This document shows positions 62,652 to 64,000 of a DNA stretch of 64,000 bases, in pieces; position 1 is the first letter of the stretch, and each line of letters opens with the position of its first letter. Both the position numbers and the translations under genes were made by a program. Source of the DNA: Neptunomonas concharum (GTDB lineage Bacteria; Pseudomonadota; Gammaproteobacteria; Pseudomonadales; Balneatricaceae); NCBI RefSeq assembly GCF_008630635.1, contig NZ_CP043869.1, positions 2,143,160-2,207,159 of the forward strand, read 5' to 3'. The notes below the pieces were generated by a model. It did not search any database. It saw only the letters and a program-made list of their open reading frames with translations, and was not told where the DNA came from.

Positions 62652-62687
62652 ATTCCACCTGATTAGATCAGGCTTATTGCTTCTGTA

Positions 62688-62894
62688 TTACAGAGCAACG
62701 ATGTTCTCAGCCTGAGGACCTTTCTGACCCTGAGTAACTGTGAACTCAACCTTCTGGCCTTCTTTCAGGGATTTGAAGCCTGTACCAGTGATTGCACTGT
62801 GGTGTGCGAATACGTCAGGGCCGTTTTCACGCTCGATGAAACCGAAACCTTTCTCGTCGTTGAACCATTTTACTGTACCAGTAGTAGTAGACAT
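62688..62894 (-). CDS. Cold-shock protein (CspA family)
   Basis: The 68-aa single cold-shock domain has RNP1 KGFGFIE and RNP2 VFAHHSAI, with [12 protein letters not shown] at the N-terminus. It binds single-stranded RNA/DNA and melts RNA structure. The 206-nt region upstream (62895-63100) contains no gene and is long enough for the structured cold-responsive leader typical of csp genes, but I cannot assign its structure. Confidence 0.95.
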   Translation of the reverse strand: MSTTTGTVKWFNDEKGFGFIERENGPDVFAHHSAITGTGFKSLKEGQKVEFTVTQGQKGPQAENIVAL

Positions 62895-63100
62895 AATAAT
62901 ATCCTATCTTATTCAAGAGTAATTTTGTGCCCGAAAATTCGAGCGGTCTGGCTGGAAGTGTGGTGCTATTTACTTATGAAAAACAGGACGAGGTACTACT
63001 AAGGAACTTCGCAATGGTGTGCATAAATACAAGACGTGCCTTCAAGCTGTGTCCAGAGTATAGCGCTTCAACCTGCCAGTCAACTAACTTTTCAACTATT

Positions 63101-63640
63101 TTATTGATTCAAATATAGTTCTATCTTTTCAAAGACCCATTCAGCCTCTGAAAAAATATAATTTTCAGCCTTACCTAAGTCGTCGTAACGGCGTAATGTT
63201 ACACACTCGTTAAAGCGTTCAAGGTTTTCAAAACGATCAGCCTCTGCGTCTGTCATAATACCGCCTTGAAAGACTAAAGATATGAGGCTTGCTTCGGAGA
63301 GTGTATCCAAATACCCCTGCTCACGATGACAGAGGTACCGTTTGGCTTCCGCATGCTGGCGAATAGGTTCAACCACCGCTTCATCAAAACCTAACTGCTG
63401 AAGATAGTCTGCACCGACTCGATCATGTATGCGGCTTTGAAAACCATCTAGATCGTCGACTAAATGGCCTACATCATGTAAAAACGCAGCAATAACCAAA
63501 CTATCTGACTGGCCATCATGATGTGCTAGTTTGGCACAACTGACCGCATGGGAGAGTTGAGTAACCTGTTCTCCATAATGTTCAACACCACGGCGCTGAT
63601 AAATCGTTTTTAATTGCTGAACAACATCGTCTACTTGCAT
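63101..63640 (-). CDS. HD-domain protein resembling the PhnZ-type diiron oxygenases
   Basis: The 179-aa protein has an HD fold with likely metal ligands His31, His55-Asp56, His72, His96 and Asp153 or Asp154. YGEQVTQLSH, HDRVGADYLQQLGF, QHAEAKRYLC (His96, Lys100) and LVFQGGIMTDAEA closely follow PhnZ, which cleaves 2-amino-1-hydroxyethylphosphonate with O2, and the related HD proteins of phosphonate operons. However, the residue three before the conserved Glu24 is His21 rather than the Tyr of PhnZ (Tyr22 is adjacent), and no PhnY/TmpA-type dioxygenase is near. It might also be a phosphohydrolase. A PhnA-like gene lies upstream. Confidence 0.7.
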   Translation of the reverse strand: MQVDDVVQQLKTIYQRRGVEHYGEQVTQLSHAVSCAKLAHHDGQSDSLVIAAFLHDVGHLVDDLDGFQSRIHDRVGADYLQQLGFDEAVVEPIRQHAEAKRYLCHREQGYLDTLSEASLISLVFQGGIMTDAEADRFENLERFNECVTLRRYDDLGKAENYIFSEAEWVFEKIELYLNQ

Positions 63641-63727
63641 TCTGATGACTCGCTACCTGTAGATTTGATTTCAGGCAGGAGTCTAAGTTTCTGTTATGAC
63701 AAATAGATTAAAGATCGCTCTATTCGA

Positions 63728-64000
63728 TCAGTCTAGCGCCCATTGGGAAATCCAAGCTGTTTCGTCATCATCCAGATAAGCCTGTTCCAGTAACTCTTGA
63801 GCCCATGGTTCCGTTTTCGATAACCAGTTCAAGAGCACTATCGCAGTCACTTTCGCTGCCGTTACCTCGCTCCACATCGTGGTGCCAAGACATCGCCAAT
63901 GGTTAGGATCGATGCGCTTTGGACGTTCAATTTGTGTCTGGCATGTTTCACAGATCATTAAACAGTGTTCAAAAATGGGATCGGCAGCCACAGGCGGCAC
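63728..64000 (-). CDS. PhnA-like zinc-ribbon protein (5' partial), lacking the C-terminal PhnA domain
   Basis: Only the last ~90 residues are in the window. ICETCQTQIE, a NHWRCLGTTMWSEV block and WAQELLEQAYLDDDE match the N-terminal half of proteobacterial PhnA-domain proteins. In the longer members I know, an SH3-like PhnA domain (~65 residues) follows; here the frame stops right after WISQWALD, so the protein is either a short variant or truncated. Despite the name, PhnA has no proven phosphonate role in most bacteria. It lies 87 nt upstream of the PhnZ-like gene. Confidence 0.65.
   Translation of the reverse strand: MPPVAADPIFEHCLMICETCQTQIERPKRIDPNHWRCLGTTMWSEVTAAKVTAIVLLNWLSKTEPWAQELLEQAYLDDDETAWISQWALD

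Noticed and set aside
1..64000. tRNA/rRNA genes, CRISPR arrays, insertion sequences, prophage, attachment sites
   Set aside because: No cloverleaf-like segment, regularly spaced repeat array, transposase, integrase or target-site duplication was seen on reading both strands.

Overview
The window is chromosomal DNA of a free-living, probably marine gammaproteobacterium of the Oceanospirillales type (Neptunomonas, Amphritea or Marinobacterium-like). The evidence is the gammaproteobacterial tusDCBE set next to yccA, the yceD-rpmF-plsX-fabD-fabG-acpP-fabF-pabC-mltG-tmk-holB-pilZ-tatD order, rapA, a eukaryotic-fold ornithine decarboxylase of the Pseudomonas type, and phosphonate and purine scavenging genes. 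The genus is an inference. I see no tRNA, rRNA, insertion sequence, prophage or CRISPR array.

Layout. 1-2.7 kb (+): end of a YccA/BI-1 membrane protein, tusDCBE (sulfur relay for tRNA 2-thiouridine) and a lone cheW. 2.8-17.4 kb (mostly -): malate dehydrogenase, a radical SAM protein, tatD, pilZ, holB, tmk, mltG, pabC, fabF, acpP, fabG, fabD, plsX, rpmF and yceD, then divergent maf, then sppA and a HAD phosphatase. 17.5-20.7 kb (-): a short phenylacetate-type catabolic set (paaN, crotonase, SDR), with paaN visibly richer in GC. 20.7-24.6 kb (+): a gene-free stretch with a candidate small RNA, a Bcr/CflA exporter, an isochorismatase-like hydrolase and an alanine/glycine:cation symporter. 24.7-26.5 kb (+): a large secreted protein of unknown function.

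26.6-36.4 kb (+): an almost complete C-P lyase operon, phnCDEFGHIJKLMN, preceded by two in-phase Pho-box-like arrays. Its first gene, phnC, carries a frameshift. 36.6-43.2 kb: two large c-di-GMP proteins (GAF/PAS-GGDEF-EAL), convergent around a TatD-family-associated radical SAM gene. 43.4-49.0 kb: ornithine/lysine decarboxylase, a CBS protein, and a DUF1127-EamA-PhzF operon divergent from a MocR regulator whose intergenic region is full of CTGTA-type repeats. 49.0-51.4 kb (-): hypF without other hydrogenase genes. 51.6-57.6 kb (+): purine catabolism, xdhABC-guaD. 57.7-62.6 kb (+): mtnA, rapA and an EamA exporter. 62.7-64 kb (-): a cold-shock protein, a PhnZ-like HD protein and the 3' part of a PhnA-like zinc-ribbon gene.

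How they work together. The fab block makes and elongates malonyl/acyl-ACP (FabD, FabG, FabF, AcpP) and feeds PlsX for phospholipid synthesis. PhnCDE would import phosphonates, PhnGHIJ(K,L) with PhnM cleave the C-P bond, and PhnN regenerates PRPP; phnP is not present here. XdhABC and GuaD take guanine through xanthine to urate. No complete novel system is evident. The items most worth a second look are the phnC frameshift with its Pho array, the candidate small RNA near 20.9 kb, the MocR operator array, and the PhnZ-like/PhnA-like pair at the right edge.
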